A program made the translations under genes and the position numbers. This document shows positions 26,574-34,877 of a DNA stretch of 36,678 nt, in pieces. The stretch lies in contig JAABPV010000027.1 in assembly GCA_011391865.1 (NCBI GenBank), positions 1 through 36,678 of the forward strand, written 5' to 3'. Numbering within the stretch: the stretch's first letter is position 1; every line of letters begins with the position of its first letter. The stretch is from Desulfobulbaceae bacterium (GTDB taxonomy: Bacteria; Desulfobacterota; Desulfobulbia; Desulfobulbales; Desulfobulbaceae). The notes under the pieces are model-generated. The model worked only from the letters and a program-made list of their open reading frames with translations. It had not been told where the DNA came from and ran no database searches.

Positions 26574-27539
26574 ATGCGTTTTTCGATAGAACTGCCCAGC
26601 AATGACAGCATCACGCCGGTTTGGAATGATCCTGATGCGCTGGAGACATTGGACCGTCTGGTTTGCCGGGCTGATGATGCGGCGCATGAGATTTTGCTGC
26701 GCGATGCTGACCTTGTTGCTGACAGCCGCTGGATTGTTGAGGCGCGACAGGCAACGCAGACCAAGCTGAAGTCCTTGCTTGAATTGGCCAGAATCTCGGC
26801 TTGGACCGCTGCGGAAGCAAAAACAAAAAAGTGGCAGATTTCAACCGCAGGTGAAGCAAAGCGGGCCTTGCGCATTGCCAACACACCGCTTAAAGTGTTG
26901 GTTGAAAATTCGTTGCGTGATGGTGCCTTATTGGAAGTGGCAGTGCGTCTTTTGGGCAAAGAAACGCTGCGGCAGCTTTGGCTTGAGCCTCCTGTGCCAG
27001 CGGCGATTGAAGTTGCTCATGCCGGAGGAACTGGTGATATGCCTCCTTTCATTACAAGGGAATGTGCCAAAGCTCAGGAAAGGGATTTGCCTGTGCGGAT
27101 GATTGTTGTTGCAGATTCAGACCGTTCGGCTCCTAATCAGCCGCTTTCCGGCAAGCCGAAAGAGATTCAGGACAAGGCGGCGGAATGTGGAGTTTCCTGC
27201 TTCATTCTTAGCAAGCGTGAAGGCGAGAATTATCTTCCTGATTTTCATTGGCAGGCCGAAATAAAGCGCGATCAGAGGAATCCTTCATGGAAAGACAATA
27301 TCAGCAATATTATTGTGATGCCATCCGAAGAAAGAGATTACCGTGATATGGAGGAGATGAAACTGAAGCAAATTCCGAAGCAATACGTTGCAAACCGTCC
27401 CTATCACCTTGAAGAATTTCTGAAACGAGTCAAACAGGCGCAGAGCAGCGAGCTTGACGCTATGGGTGCTGATCTGCGCAGACGTGATCACACTGAAGAT
27501 TTGACTACCATCCTTGAACTGATCGAGCAGGAGCGTTGA
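26574..27539 (+). CDS. TOPRIM/OLD-like nuclease candidate
   Basis: A 321-residue protein. The C-terminal two-thirds show the layout of a TOPRIM fold: a first strand ending in an acidic residue (LKVLVENSLRDG, E111), a glycine-rich HAGGTGDM (149-156), the paired aspartates VVADSDRS (D181, D183), and KREGENYLP (214-222), like the ReiENYL motif of OLD-type and AriB-like proteins. The N-terminal 100 residues are helical. Neither a signal peptide nor a membrane segment is seen. ATG 26574 lies 1 nt after the ATPase stop; the longer open frame upstream overlaps the ATPase gene and is not chosen. With the ATPase it resembles the two-protein PARIS arrangement. Catalytic assignment is by motif reading only. 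Confidence 0.72.
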   Translation: MRFSIELPSNDSITPVWNDPDALETLDRLVCRADDAAHEILLRDADLVADSRWIVEARQATQTKLKSLLELARISAWTAAEAKTKKWQISTAGEAKRALRIANTPLKVLVENSLRDGALLEVAVRLLGKETLRQLWLEPPVPAAIEVAHAGGTGDMPPFITRECAKAQERDLPVRMIVVADSDRSAPNQPLSGKPKEIQDKAAECGVSCFILSKREGENYLPDFHWQAEIKRDQRNPSWKDNISNIIVMPSEERDYRDMEEMKLKQIPKQYVANRPYHLEEFLKRVKQAQSSELDAMGADLRRRDHTEDLTTILELIEQER

Positions 27540-27545
27540 CGATAT

Positions 27546-29315
27546 ATGAATACACAGCAAAAAGAAGACGGACCGGAAATCAGCCCCAGCGTCGTGTTTC
27601 TCTACGACCTCCTGAAATGGGTGCGGCAGGGGCGCATCCGGGTGCCCGCTTTTCAACGCTCTTTTGTCTGGACCAGACAGAACATGCTTGATTTGTTTGA
27701 TTCAGTGCGCTGGAGCTATCCCATAGGAACGCTGCTCTTCTGGCGATCGTCGGTGGCGACTGCCAGTCCCCATGTCCATTTCGGCCCTTTTGACCTGTCT
27801 CAGATCAAGTCAAATGACACATTGCTGCTCTTGGACGGCCAGCAGCGACTCACCACGCTCGCCGGTGTGCTGCTGCAAAAGTCTTCCGATATGACTTTTT
27901 CTGACCATGACGAAGACCCTGGGCGCTGGAACATCTATTTTGATGCCAGCACGGATAAGGGTGGTAGCTTCATGCACATGCCAAATGGAGAGCAGCCGAA
28001 GGTCTGGCAAGTTCCTTTGTATCAATTAAGAGACACCGGAAGTCTCTTTCAAGCAGTTGGAAATATATTCTCAGTCGATGAAAAGAAGTTTGAAGAAGCT
28101 GGGCGTACTAAAGAATTTGTAGCTGAACAACTTCAATCAATTGCGCGGGCTTTGCAATCCTACAAAATTCCAATCGTAGAATTTGTTACCGATGATCTGA
28201 ATTTAGCGGTGGAAAGCTTCACCCGGTTAAACCGGAAAGGAGTGTCCATTGGTGCGGATGAGATGTTTTCAGCCCTCACGTATCAAGCTGGAAACGCGGG
28301 CAAGCGGTTTCATATTGCACGGGAAATTGACCGGACATTAAAAGAAATCAAAGAGATCGGCTTTGGCGAAGTGGAGCGGGTTCTGGTACTGCGGGCTTTT
28401 TTGGTTGCAGTCGGGCTTCATCCATATCGAGCTGACTGGCCGAAGCTCAGTGAAACCGCACAAACGGATGTCGCCAATCAACTCCCGGAAGCGATGGAGC
28501 GGGCGCGGTCAGGACTGATCCGGGCAATAGAATTTCTGCGGGAGGAAAGCGTTTATAACGCCAGAATGCTACCCTACGGCCTGCACCTTGTGGGCTTGAG
28601 CGCATGGCTGGGTGAGGATGAAAAACCATCCTCAGAAGCAAAACGTCTTCTCCGCCGTTGGTTTTGGCTGACCGGCTTTGCAAGCTGGTTCGGACAGGGA
28701 AATCCAGCTAGATATGCCGCCGGGCTGGCGGAGCTGCGTGACACGGCCCGAAAAGTATGCAAAGAAGGGATGCCGGTGCCTGATGAGCTGGAACATCTTC
28801 CTTGGACAACTCCGACAGCACCTTTTCCTGAACGTTATGATTTGCGAAGTGCTCGTGTGCGTACCTTGCTCTGTCTTTTGGCCAAGGACGGCGTGAGCAA
28901 TCTCGACGATTCTCATAAAAATGCGCAGGAGATCGCAGAAGATTTTGTCCGCAACGGGCCGGAAGCAATGCGTATTATCTGGAGCGTGACAAAGGCCGTT
29001 GCGCCGCTTTCCTCCAGCCCTGCCAACCGCATGTTCGATGTGTTCGGGGAGGAACGCGGGCAAGCCCGCAGTTTATTGAGAAATCATAATGTCAGCAGCG
29101 GTTTTCTTGAGTCGCATTTGTTGCCATCACCCATCAATGACGCTCTTCAGGAAAAAGAGTCCATGCAGAAAGCCCTTAAAGATCGTCTTGATCAAATGAT
29201 TGAACGGGAACTGTCATTTATGAATGAACTTAAACTTACGCCCCCTTCAGCTCGGACTGGTTCAATAACGATTGATCAGGAAGATGATGCTCCGCTTCCT
29301 GATGAGGAGGATTGA
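27546..29315 (+). CDS. DUF262 (GmrSD-like) protein, 589 residues
   Basis: The N-terminal DUF262 domain is clear: [22 protein letters not shown] (FQR at 36-38), YPIGTLLFW, and [13 protein letters not shown] with D97-GQQR. The motif [22 protein letters not shown] follows near residue 225-245. The rest is a long helical region ending in an acidic tail (DEED). I do not see a clear HNH/DUF1524 nuclease motif of the GmrD type, so a complete GmrSD enzyme is not supported. It begins 6 nt after the TOPRIM-like gene stop, making the three genes one operon. DUF262 proteins use NTPs and appear in restriction of modified phage DNA (GmrSD) and other defence loci. Confidence 0.85.
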   Translation: MNTQQKEDGPEISPSVVFLYDLLKWVRQGRIRVPAFQRSFVWTRQNMLDLFDSVRWSYPIGTLLFWRSSVATASPHVHFGPFDLSQIKSNDTLLLLDGQQRLTTLAGVLLQKSSDMTFSDHDEDPGRWNIYFDASTDKGGSFMHMPNGEQPKVWQVPLYQLRDTGSLFQAVGNIFSVDEKKFEEAGRTKEFVAEQLQSIARALQSYKIPIVEFVTDDLNLAVESFTRLNRKGVSIGADEMFSALTYQAGNAGKRFHIAREIDRTLKEIKEIGFGEVERVLVLRAFLVAVGLHPYRADWPKLSETAQTDVANQLPEAMERARSGLIRAIEFLREESVYNARMLPYGLHLVGLSAWLGEDEKPSSEAKRLLRRWFWLTGFASWFGQGNPARYAAGLAELRDTARKVCKEGMPVPDELEHLPWTTPTAPFPERYDLRSARVRTLLCLLAKDGVSNLDDSHKNAQEIAEDFVRNGPEAMRIIWSVTKAVAPLSSSPANRMFDVFGEERGQARSLLRNHNVSSGFLESHLLPSPINDALQEKESMQKALKDRLDQMIERELSFMNELKLTPPSARTGSITIDQEDDAPLPDEED

Positions 29316-29345
29316 GTCACATAATTTGCCAATACACCTTATCCT

Positions 29346-29508
29346 TTCTACGTCCTTTTGCCTGACGCGGACTGTGCGCCGCAGCTATCAAATGGACCCG
29401 GCCAACAGCCGCGAGGCTCTGCGCGAGGCCACCTTGGATGTGGACGAGGGCGCGGATATCATCCTGACTTACTTCGCCAAAGATATGGCGAGGCTGCTGC
29501 GGGGTTAA
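29346..29508 (+). pseudogene. hemB (remnant): Decayed second 3' end of hemB
   Basis: From about 29371 (possibly 29346) to the TAA at 29506-29508 the DNA matches the 3' third of hemB. Two deletions are visible, each between short direct repeats of the intact gene: 17 bp between two CGCCGCAG copies, and 195 bp between two GGCGCGGACATC copies (25137 and 25332), which removes the Schiff-base lysine segment. Over the 42 aligned codons after the first deletion I count 12 differences, all synonymous. It is therefore a once-functional allele rather than a fresh copy, and marks the right edge of the inserted module. The frame ends LLRG-stop. Confidence 0.9.
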
Positions 29509-29541
29509 TGATTGTGATCCGCCCGCGTTGATCTCAGGTGC

Positions 29542-29576
29542 AACGCCCTGAATCCGGCAGAGGATTTCAGGGCGTT
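29542..29576. terminator. Inverted repeat between hemB remnant and reductase gene
   Basis: AACGCCCTGAA (29542-29552) and TTCAGGGCGTT (29566-29576) are perfect 11-bp arms. The hairpin lies just beyond the minus-strand reductase stop and after the hemB remnant, so it may end transcripts from both sides, though the T-tracts are poor. Confidence 0.45.
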
Positions 29577-29589
29577 CGCTTTGCCGCTG

Positions 29590-31938
29590 TTATGCCTTCT
29601 CAATCAGCACGGCCCATTGCGCCCCGCGTTGCTCCTGGCTGAGAATGCGGTGGCCTTCTGAGCGCACTGAGCCGGGCACGTTCTCAATCGGCTCGCCGTC
29701 GTCAAGAATGATCTCCAAGGTTTCGCCGGAATTCATGCAGGAAAGCATGACTTTAGCGCGGGCGAAGTTGAGCGGGCATTTCACTCCACTCAGGTCTTTA
29801 AAGCAGTCAGGCCGACGCTGCGTCTCGGCTGGAGAAGAGGCTGTTGGCGGCTGCGCTGGTTCGGCAGGCGCGACGGTTGCACTCGGAAAACGCATGGTGC
29901 TGTCCATGCTCTGATACAACGCAAGCATGGCCTGGGCGAGAGCGGCAGCTTTGTCCGCGTGCTGGCGCAGCTCGCGGCCCTCCCTGAGCAGATCGACCGG
30001 CAAGCGGTGTTCTGCGCTGACAAGGCCGCTGTCTATGAAATGCTTGGTAAAAAGCTGCGCCACCTCTTCTTCGCTCCGCGCCTCCTCGCCCTGCGTCACC
30101 AAGAGCATCCGCGCCGAGCGGAAGACCAGCTCGCGCAGCACGGCCTCGGCGGTGCTGTTGCTCTCCAGCGTGCGCAGCAACTTCTTGATTTCCTTCTCAT
30201 CCACCTCAATCATGTCGTACATGCCCGCCGAGCACTCAGCCCGGCCTAAGTCCTTGACTGAGAAAAGCTGCTCCGCGCCGTGGTCAAAGTAGTAGTTCTT
30301 GTCCTCCTCAAAGGGCGGAATCTGGTTGTATTTCTCCGCGCAGAGAGTAGCGATAGCCTCCTTGCCGCCGTCGCGCCACCAGCTGTTGAAGCTGTCCACT
30401 GGATGCGCGGCGCAGAGACGCAGCGCGTCAACCACAAAGCGCGGCAGGTCATAGGAATGCACCCAGCCGACCGCCTCGCCCAGCCTGAGCTGGCCTTGGC
30501 TGAGGCCGCCGTTGCCAAGGACGTTGTAGGTCGGCACCGCGCGGCCTTGCACGTGGCGCACCTTGCCGTGAAAGGCGAGGTCGCCCAGCCAGTGGTTGGC
30601 GCAGGAATTGGGGCAGCCGCTGATACGGATCTGCACGTTGTCAGGTAGGCGGAAGTCCACCTTGTCCAAGGCCTTAAAGATGGCCTGCGCTGCCGGGCGT
30701 GGCCGGTTAATGCCGACTTGGCAGGTCTGTGCACCCGTGCAGGGGACAAGGCTGGCGTAAATCACCGGCTTGCCGCTCAGGGTCGTGCAGGCGGCAAGCA
30801 CGCTATGTAGATTCGGCAGGAACTGTTCCGGGATGTTGCGCAGGTAGAGATTCTGATCAGTGCCGCAGCGCAGGGTGTTCTCGCCAAAAGAGCCGAGGAA
30901 ATCGGCCAAGCGCAGGCAGTCGTCCGGCGAGAGATCGCCCAGCAGCAAGGGCAGGCGGACAGCGCAGAGGCCCGCCTGCTTCTGGGCGGTCACATGCCGT
31001 TCGCGCCAGAGGTCGTAGCCTTGGCCAGCTGTAGTAGGGGCGAAAGATTTTTCGCCCCTACTGTCCTCATTGTCTATCGGTATAATCTGCAAGCCCGGCG
31101 CACCTTGGGCCAGCACCTTGGCGAACTCCTCCTCGTAGAGTTTGCGGAAAGCGGCCTCGCCCATGTCCTCATGGATGAGGAACTTGATTCGGCTGCGGTG
31201 TTTGTTCTTGCGGTTGCCGTGGACGTGAAAGAGGTTCTTGATCGCCCTGACCGCGTGATAGACCTGCGGCTCCGGCAGAAATTCTTGCAGAAGCACGGCG
31301 ACCTTTGGCCGCGCACCCAAGCCGCCGCCCGCATAAAGCTGATAGCCGCGCTCGCCCGCCGCGTTCAGGCAGGCGATGAAGCCGATGTCCTGCACGAAAA
31401 TGAAGGCCGCGTCGTCCGGGCGCGAAGTGAAGCCAGCCTTGATCTTGCGCGGCATGTCCCAGCTGTCCGGCTCGGCGCACATGCGGCTGGTCAGGGCCAC
31501 GGCAGCGGGCTGCACGTCAAAGACCTCCGCAGGACTGATGCCGGAGTCCGGGTTGGCGACAATGTTGCGGATGGTGTTGCCGCCGCCGCCAAGGCTGGAC
31601 AGCCCGGCCTCGCGCAGCAGCCGCAGGACAAGGACAAGGTGCTCCTCCGGCACGCCGTGGAGCTGGATTTCCGCCCGCGTGGTGACATGCACCCGGCTGT
31701 CGCCGTATTTGCGGGCCAGCTCGCCTGCGGCGGCCAGCTGCTGCGGCGTGATTATGCCGCCTGCGCAGCGGATGCGGAACATGTAGGTCGTGTAGTTGCG
31801 CTCCAAATAAACGCCCATCTTCACGCGCTTGGCAGTGAAGGCGGTCTCGTGCAGCCGCCCGGCGCGGAACTCAGCCAAGTCCTGCTCAAAGCGGCGGATG
31901 TCGGCCTCCAGCGAGGCGGGTATCTCGTAGTGCAGCAT
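29590..31938 (-). CDS. Siroheme sulfite/nitrite reductase fused to a TusA-like domain
   Basis: A 782-residue protein. Residues about 1-480 are a hemoprotein-type sulfite/nitrite reductase: ferredoxin-like halves (YMFRIRCAGGIITPQQL, SRVHVTTRAEIQLHGV), and the siroheme/4Fe-4S ligands C400-x5-C406 and C442-x3-C446 (SGCPNSCANHW). A long helical linker follows. The last 65 residues are a TusA/SirA-like sulfur-carrier domain with the conserved cysteine C721 in KCPLNFARAK. ATG 31938 has AAAGGAGGAGA just upstream; the frame continues to 32121 but lacks support. Residues 293-302 are encoded by a palindromic repeat. Role inferred: assimilatory or sulfur-transfer-linked reduction in the cytoplasm; nitrite versus sulfite cannot be decided from sequence. 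Confidence 0.9.
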   Translation of the reverse strand: MLHYEIPASLEADIRRFEQDLAEFRAGRLHETAFTAKRVKMGVYLERNYTTYMFRIRCAGGIITPQQLAAAGELARKYGDSRVHVTTRAEIQLHGVPEEHLVLVLRLLREAGLSSLGGGGNTIRNIVANPDSGISPAEVFDVQPAAVALTSRMCAEPDSWDMPRKIKAGFTSRPDDAAFIFVQDIGFIACLNAAGERGYQLYAGGGLGARPKVAVLLQEFLPEPQVYHAVRAIKNLFHVHGNRKNKHRSRIKFLIHEDMGEAAFRKLYEEEFAKVLAQGAPGLQIIPIDNEDSRGEKSFAPTTAGQGYDLWRERHVTAQKQAGLCAVRLPLLLGDLSPDDCLRLADFLGSFGENTLRCGTDQNLYLRNIPEQFLPNLHSVLAACTTLSGKPVIYASLVPCTGAQTCQVGINRPRPAAQAIFKALDKVDFRLPDNVQIRISGCPNSCANHWLGDLAFHGKVRHVQGRAVPTYNVLGNGGLSQGQLRLGEAVGWVHSYDLPRFVVDALRLCAAHPVDSFNSWWRDGGKEAIATLCAEKYNQIPPFEEDKNYYFDHGAEQLFSVKDLGRAECSAGMYDMIEVDEKEIKKLLRTLESNSTAEAVLRELVFRSARMLLVTQGEEARSEEEVAQLFTKHFIDSGLVSAEHRLPVDLLREGRELRQHADKAAALAQAMLALYQSMDSTMRFPSATVAPAEPAQPPTASSPAETQRRPDCFKDLSGVKCPLNFARAKVMLSCMNSGETLEIILDDGEPIENVPGSVRSEGHRILSQEQRGAQWAVLIEKA
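31033..31062. repeat. Palindromic repeat inside the reductase coding frame
   Basis: AGTAGGGGCGAAA (31033-31045) and its exact complement (31050-31062) are 13-bp arms around a 4-nt loop. It is 30 bp long, so it keeps the frame and is read as 10 residues around GEKSFAPT. The outer arms match the family at 17771-17800. Confidence 0.88.
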
Positions 31939-31992
31939 CAGGTCTCCTCCTTTGTGGTCAATACGGGCGCGGCAGACCGCGCAGTTTCGGCC

Positions 31993-32001
31993 ATTATAGC
32001 A
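31993..32001 (-). promoter_or_regulatory. Extended -10 promoter of the reductase gene
   Basis: The minus strand reads TGCTATAAT (32001-31993), an extended -10 with consensus TATAAT, 55 nt before the reductase start. No convincing -35 is seen, as is usual for extended -10 promoters. Confidence 0.5.
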
Positions 32002-32164
32002 GAGCGCAGGGGGATTCCCTCCATGCAAACTGCGGCCCTGCGCAGTTGCCGCTTGAAGTTTGTTTGCTTTTCGGATACTTCTTCTGGGGTGCGGCGGGCG
32101 GAGCAGGCCGTCCCGGCGCAACGCAGGCAGGACTTCCCTTTATCTATTCATGCGAGGTATCGCC

Positions 32165-32806
32165 ATGCAGCAGCACCGAAGCAAATCGGTCATCCGCGAG
32201 TACATTGAGGCGATAGTCATTGCCATTGTTCTCGCCCTTTTCATCCGCACCTTCATCGTCCAAGCCTTCAAGATTCCCTCTGGCTCGATGCTGGAGACGC
32301 TGCAAATCGGCGACCACCTGTTGGTGAGCAAGTTCATTTACGGCATTAAAATGCCCTTCACCGGCAAGGTGTTGATCCCGATCAAGGAGCCACAGCGCGG
32401 CGACATCGTCGTGTTCAAATACCCTGAAGATCCCAAGCTGGACTACATCAAGCGGGTGATTGCGGTGGGCGGAGAGACTGTGGAGATTAAAGACAAGAAG
32501 GTCTTCATCAACGGCAAGCCACTGACTGATGATCACGGGCAGATCAAGGATGAACGCGTGATCTCCGCTTCAGAAAGCCCGCGCGACAACTTCGGCCCAG
32601 TGACTGTGCCGGAAGGCAAACTCTTTGTCATGGGCGATAACCGTGACAACTCCTATGACAGCAGATTCTGGGGCTTTGTTGACCTGAACGCGGTGCGCGG
32701 CAAGGCCTTCATTCTTTACTGGTCATGGGACGTGCAGCACAACCTTTTCTCCGTTGACCGCTTGGCCTCAGTCCGCTGGGGAAGAATCGGCAATCTGGTG
32801 AAATAA
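32165..32806 (+). CDS. lepB: Signal peptidase I
   Basis: A 213-residue membrane-anchored serine/lysine peptidase that removes signal peptides on the outer face of the inner membrane. One N-terminal helix (IEAIVIAIVLALFIRTFIV, about 14-32) is followed by the catalytic serine S41 in IPSGSML, the general-base lysine K96 in DYIKRVIAVGGE, and GDNRDNSYDSRFWG. GAGGT lies 7 nt before ATG 32165, which is therefore preferred to the in-frame ATGs at 32060 and 32150. Length is typical. Confidence 0.96.
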   Translation: MQQHRSKSVIREYIEAIVIAIVLALFIRTFIVQAFKIPSGSMLETLQIGDHLLVSKFIYGIKMPFTGKVLIPIKEPQRGDIVVFKYPEDPKLDYIKRVIAVGGETVEIKDKKVFINGKPLTDDHGQIKDERVISASESPRDNFGPVTVPEGKLFVMGDNRDNSYDSRFWGFVDLNAVRGKAFILYWSWDVQHNLFSVDRLASVRWGRIGNLVK

Positions 32807-32824
32807 GCAGGAGCCGGGGAGATT

Positions 32825-34066
32825 GTGAAGGCACCTGTCCCCCCGCTCGAACTCTCCCTTGCCGAGGCTCGCGCCGCCATTGCCGCGCAGCTTGCCCCGC
32901 TGGCGGGGGAGCGCGTCCCGCTGCGTCTGGCACTGGGACGGGTCTGCGCCGCTGATCTCTTCGCTAGCCGCCCCAGCCCTTCCTGCGATCAGTCGGCCAG
33001 AGACGGCTTTGCCGTGGCCGCCGAGCCGCTCTTCACTGATCAAGCCTGCGCCGTCTTTCACATAGCCGGAGAAATAGCCGCTGGCTGCGCGGCAGCGAAC
33101 ACGCTCGCGCCGGGGCAGACGTTCCGCATTATGACTGGCGCGGTGGCACCGTCCGGGACAGCGCGGGTTTTGCCTTTTGAGATCTGTCAGGAAAATGGCG
33201 GCCAAGTGCGTGTGCCGCTGGCGGAGCTGGCGCATGGGCAGCAGCACATCCGCCGCCAAGGCTGCAAAGTGCGGCGCGGCGAGCTACTTGCTGCGGCTGG
33301 AACCCGACTGATGCCGAATCATCTTCGTCTGCTGGCCGAGGACGGCTGCGAAGAGGTCGCGGTGCGCCGACAGCCGAGGGCCGTGATGGTCTGCACCGGC
33401 AGCGAGCTGATGCAGGCCGGGGAGGTGTTGCCGCTTGGCGGAAAAATCTCTGGCAACGGCGTGCTGCTGACAGCCTTGCTGGAGGAGCAGGGCTGCGTCT
33501 GCCTCCGCTGCTGCATTGCCAAGGACGACGCAGACAGCCTTGCCGCGCTGCTGGCCGAGATCGTGGAGCGTGATCAGCCGGATCTGCTCATCACCACCGG
33601 CGGCATGGGGCCGGGCAAGTTTGATCTCACCGAGCAGGTCTTTGCCCGGCTTGGCGGCGAGCCGGTTTATAACCGCCTGCGGCTGCGGCCCGGTCGGGCG
33701 ACGCTCTTCGGCCTGCTGGGCGGCAGGCTGCCGTTCTTCGGCCTGCCCGGCCCGCCGCCTGCGGTGCGCCTGCTCTTTCATGAGCTGATCGTTCCAGCTC
33801 TTGCCCGGCTGCAAGGGGAGGAGATTTTCGGCGGCTTTGTCAGGGCACGGCTGGACGGCCCTGCGCCTGCCTTGCAGCCAGATTGCACGGTGCTGAAAGG
33901 CGCGGTCGCTTGGGTGGACGGGGAAGGGCGGCTGCGGGCGCGTCCGGCGCAAGGGCTGGAGCCGCCCAACGCCATTCTGCACCTGCGCGGCGACGAGGCG
34001 GAGTTAGTCAGTCTCCGGCTGATCGGGCCGCTGGCAGCGGCTGGCAGCGCGGGCAGAAGAAGGTAG
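32825..34066 (+). CDS. moeA: Molybdopterin molybdenumtransferase, MoeA family
   Basis: A 413-residue MoeA-type protein, which inserts molybdenum into adenylylated molybdopterin. Seen: the N-terminal SARDGFAV motif, PGQTFRIMTGAVAP, the MoCF-biosynthesis domain with VMVCTGSEL and ISGNG, the loop TTGGMGPGKFD, and FGLPGPPPAVRLLF. The last two differ from the common TTGGxSxGxxD and GLPGNPVS forms. GTG 32825 has GGGGAG a few bases upstream. It starts 18 bp after lepB and its 3' end overlaps the convergent mutM by 59 bp. Confidence 0.88.
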   Translation: MKAPVPPLELSLAEARAAIAAQLAPLAGERVPLRLALGRVCAADLFASRPSPSCDQSARDGFAVAAEPLFTDQACAVFHIAGEIAAGCAAANTLAPGQTFRIMTGAVAPSGTARVLPFEICQENGGQVRVPLAELAHGQQHIRRQGCKVRRGELLAAAGTRLMPNHLRLLAEDGCEEVAVRRQPRAVMVCTGSELMQAGEVLPLGGKISGNGVLLTALLEEQGCVCLRCCIAKDDADSLAALLAEIVERDQPDLLITTGGMGPGKFDLTEQVFARLGGEPVYNRLRLRPGRATLFGLLGGRLPFFGLPGPPPAVRLLFHELIVPALARLQGEEIFGGFVRARLDGPAPALQPDCTVLKGAVAWVDGEGRLRARPAQGLEPPNAILHLRGDEAELVSLRLIGPLAAAGSAGRRR

Positions 34067-34865
34067 CCCGCCCGCCGATGACCTCTTTGCGGATCAGCTC
34101 TTGGCAGGCGGCGCAGGGCTGACCATGGCGGCCATAAACCGCGAGCTGAAGCTGGAACCAGCCCGGCTGGCCGTTGGAGCTGAGGAAATCGCTGACCGTG
34201 GAACCGCCTGCGGCAATGGCCCGGCGCAGGATGTCAATCGCACAGGCGGCGATGCGCCGCCACTGGGCAAGGCCGAGGCTGCCTGCTGGGGCCTGCGGAT
34301 GGATTTCGGCGGCGAAGAGGGTTTCGTTGGCGTAGATGTTGCCAATCCCGGCGATTAGCTTGGCATCCATGAGGAAGAGCTTCACCGGCTGCCTGCGCCC
34401 TTCCGCCAGCCGGGCCAGCGTTTCGGCGGTGAAATCGGGGCCGAACGGCTCAATCCCTTGGCTGCGACTGAACGCCTCTTCCAGCCGCGCCGCCTCTGCG
34501 CCCGGCCAGACCGCCACGCTACCGAAACGGCGGGCATCGTTGAAGCGCAGCTCCGTGCCATTGTCCAGACTCAAGCAGAGGTGGTCGTGCGTTCTCGGTG
34601 CCGCTGTTTGCGAATAAATACCCAGTTTGCCGGTCATGCCGAGATGCACGACCAGCACGCTGCTGTCAGCCATGCGAATGAGCAGGTATTTCGCTCGCCG
34701 GTCAAGGCTGGCGACTGCGCCGCCGCAAATTGCCTCTTTCAACAGCTTGACCGGCATGGGCTGGCGCAGCCGCTTCCCTGACCAATACACAGCAGTGACC
34801 GTCCGGCCCGGCAGATGCGGCAGCAGGCCCCGGCGGGTCACTTCAACTTCCGGCAGTTCAGGCAT
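34008..34865 (-). CDS. mutM: Formamidopyrimidine-DNA glycosylase (Fpg)
   Basis: A 285-residue DNA repair enzyme that removes 8-oxoguanine and formamidopyrimidines. Seen: N-terminal PELPEVEVTRRGL with the catalytic proline and glutamate, HLGMTGKLGIY with the beta-elimination lysine region, MDAKLIAGIGNIYANETLF, and the C-terminal zinc finger CAACQELIRKEVIGGRATFF-CPRC. About 10 extra residues follow the usual finger end, producing the overlap with moeA on the other strand. The gene lies 12 bp downstream of the BirA-like gene on the same strand. Confidence 0.96.
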   Translation of the reverse strand: MPELPEVEVTRRGLLPHLPGRTVTAVYWSGKRLRQPMPVKLLKEAICGGAVASLDRRAKYLLIRMADSSVLVVHLGMTGKLGIYSQTAAPRTHDHLCLSLDNGTELRFNDARRFGSVAVWPGAEAARLEEAFSRSQGIEPFGPDFTAETLARLAEGRRQPVKLFLMDAKLIAGIGNIYANETLFAAEIHPQAPAGSLGLAQWRRIAACAIDILRRAIAAGGSTVSDFLSSNGQPGWFQLQLAVYGRHGQPCAACQELIRKEVIGGRATFFCPRCQPLPAARSAGD

Positions 34866-34877
34866 GATAGACCGCGC

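Noticed and set aside
27546-29315. Complete GmrSD-type restriction enzyme
   Set aside because: The DUF262 half is clear but I cannot find the HNH/DUF1524 nuclease motifs in the C-terminal part.
29272-29508. Open frame of 78 codons as a new small protein
   Set aside because: It begins inside the DUF262 gene end and its coding-looking part is the hemB 3' remnant.
25394-29508. Integrase-driven genomic island
   Set aside because: The duplicated hemB end fits insertion, but no integrase, transposase or exact attachment repeats are visible, so the mechanism is left open.
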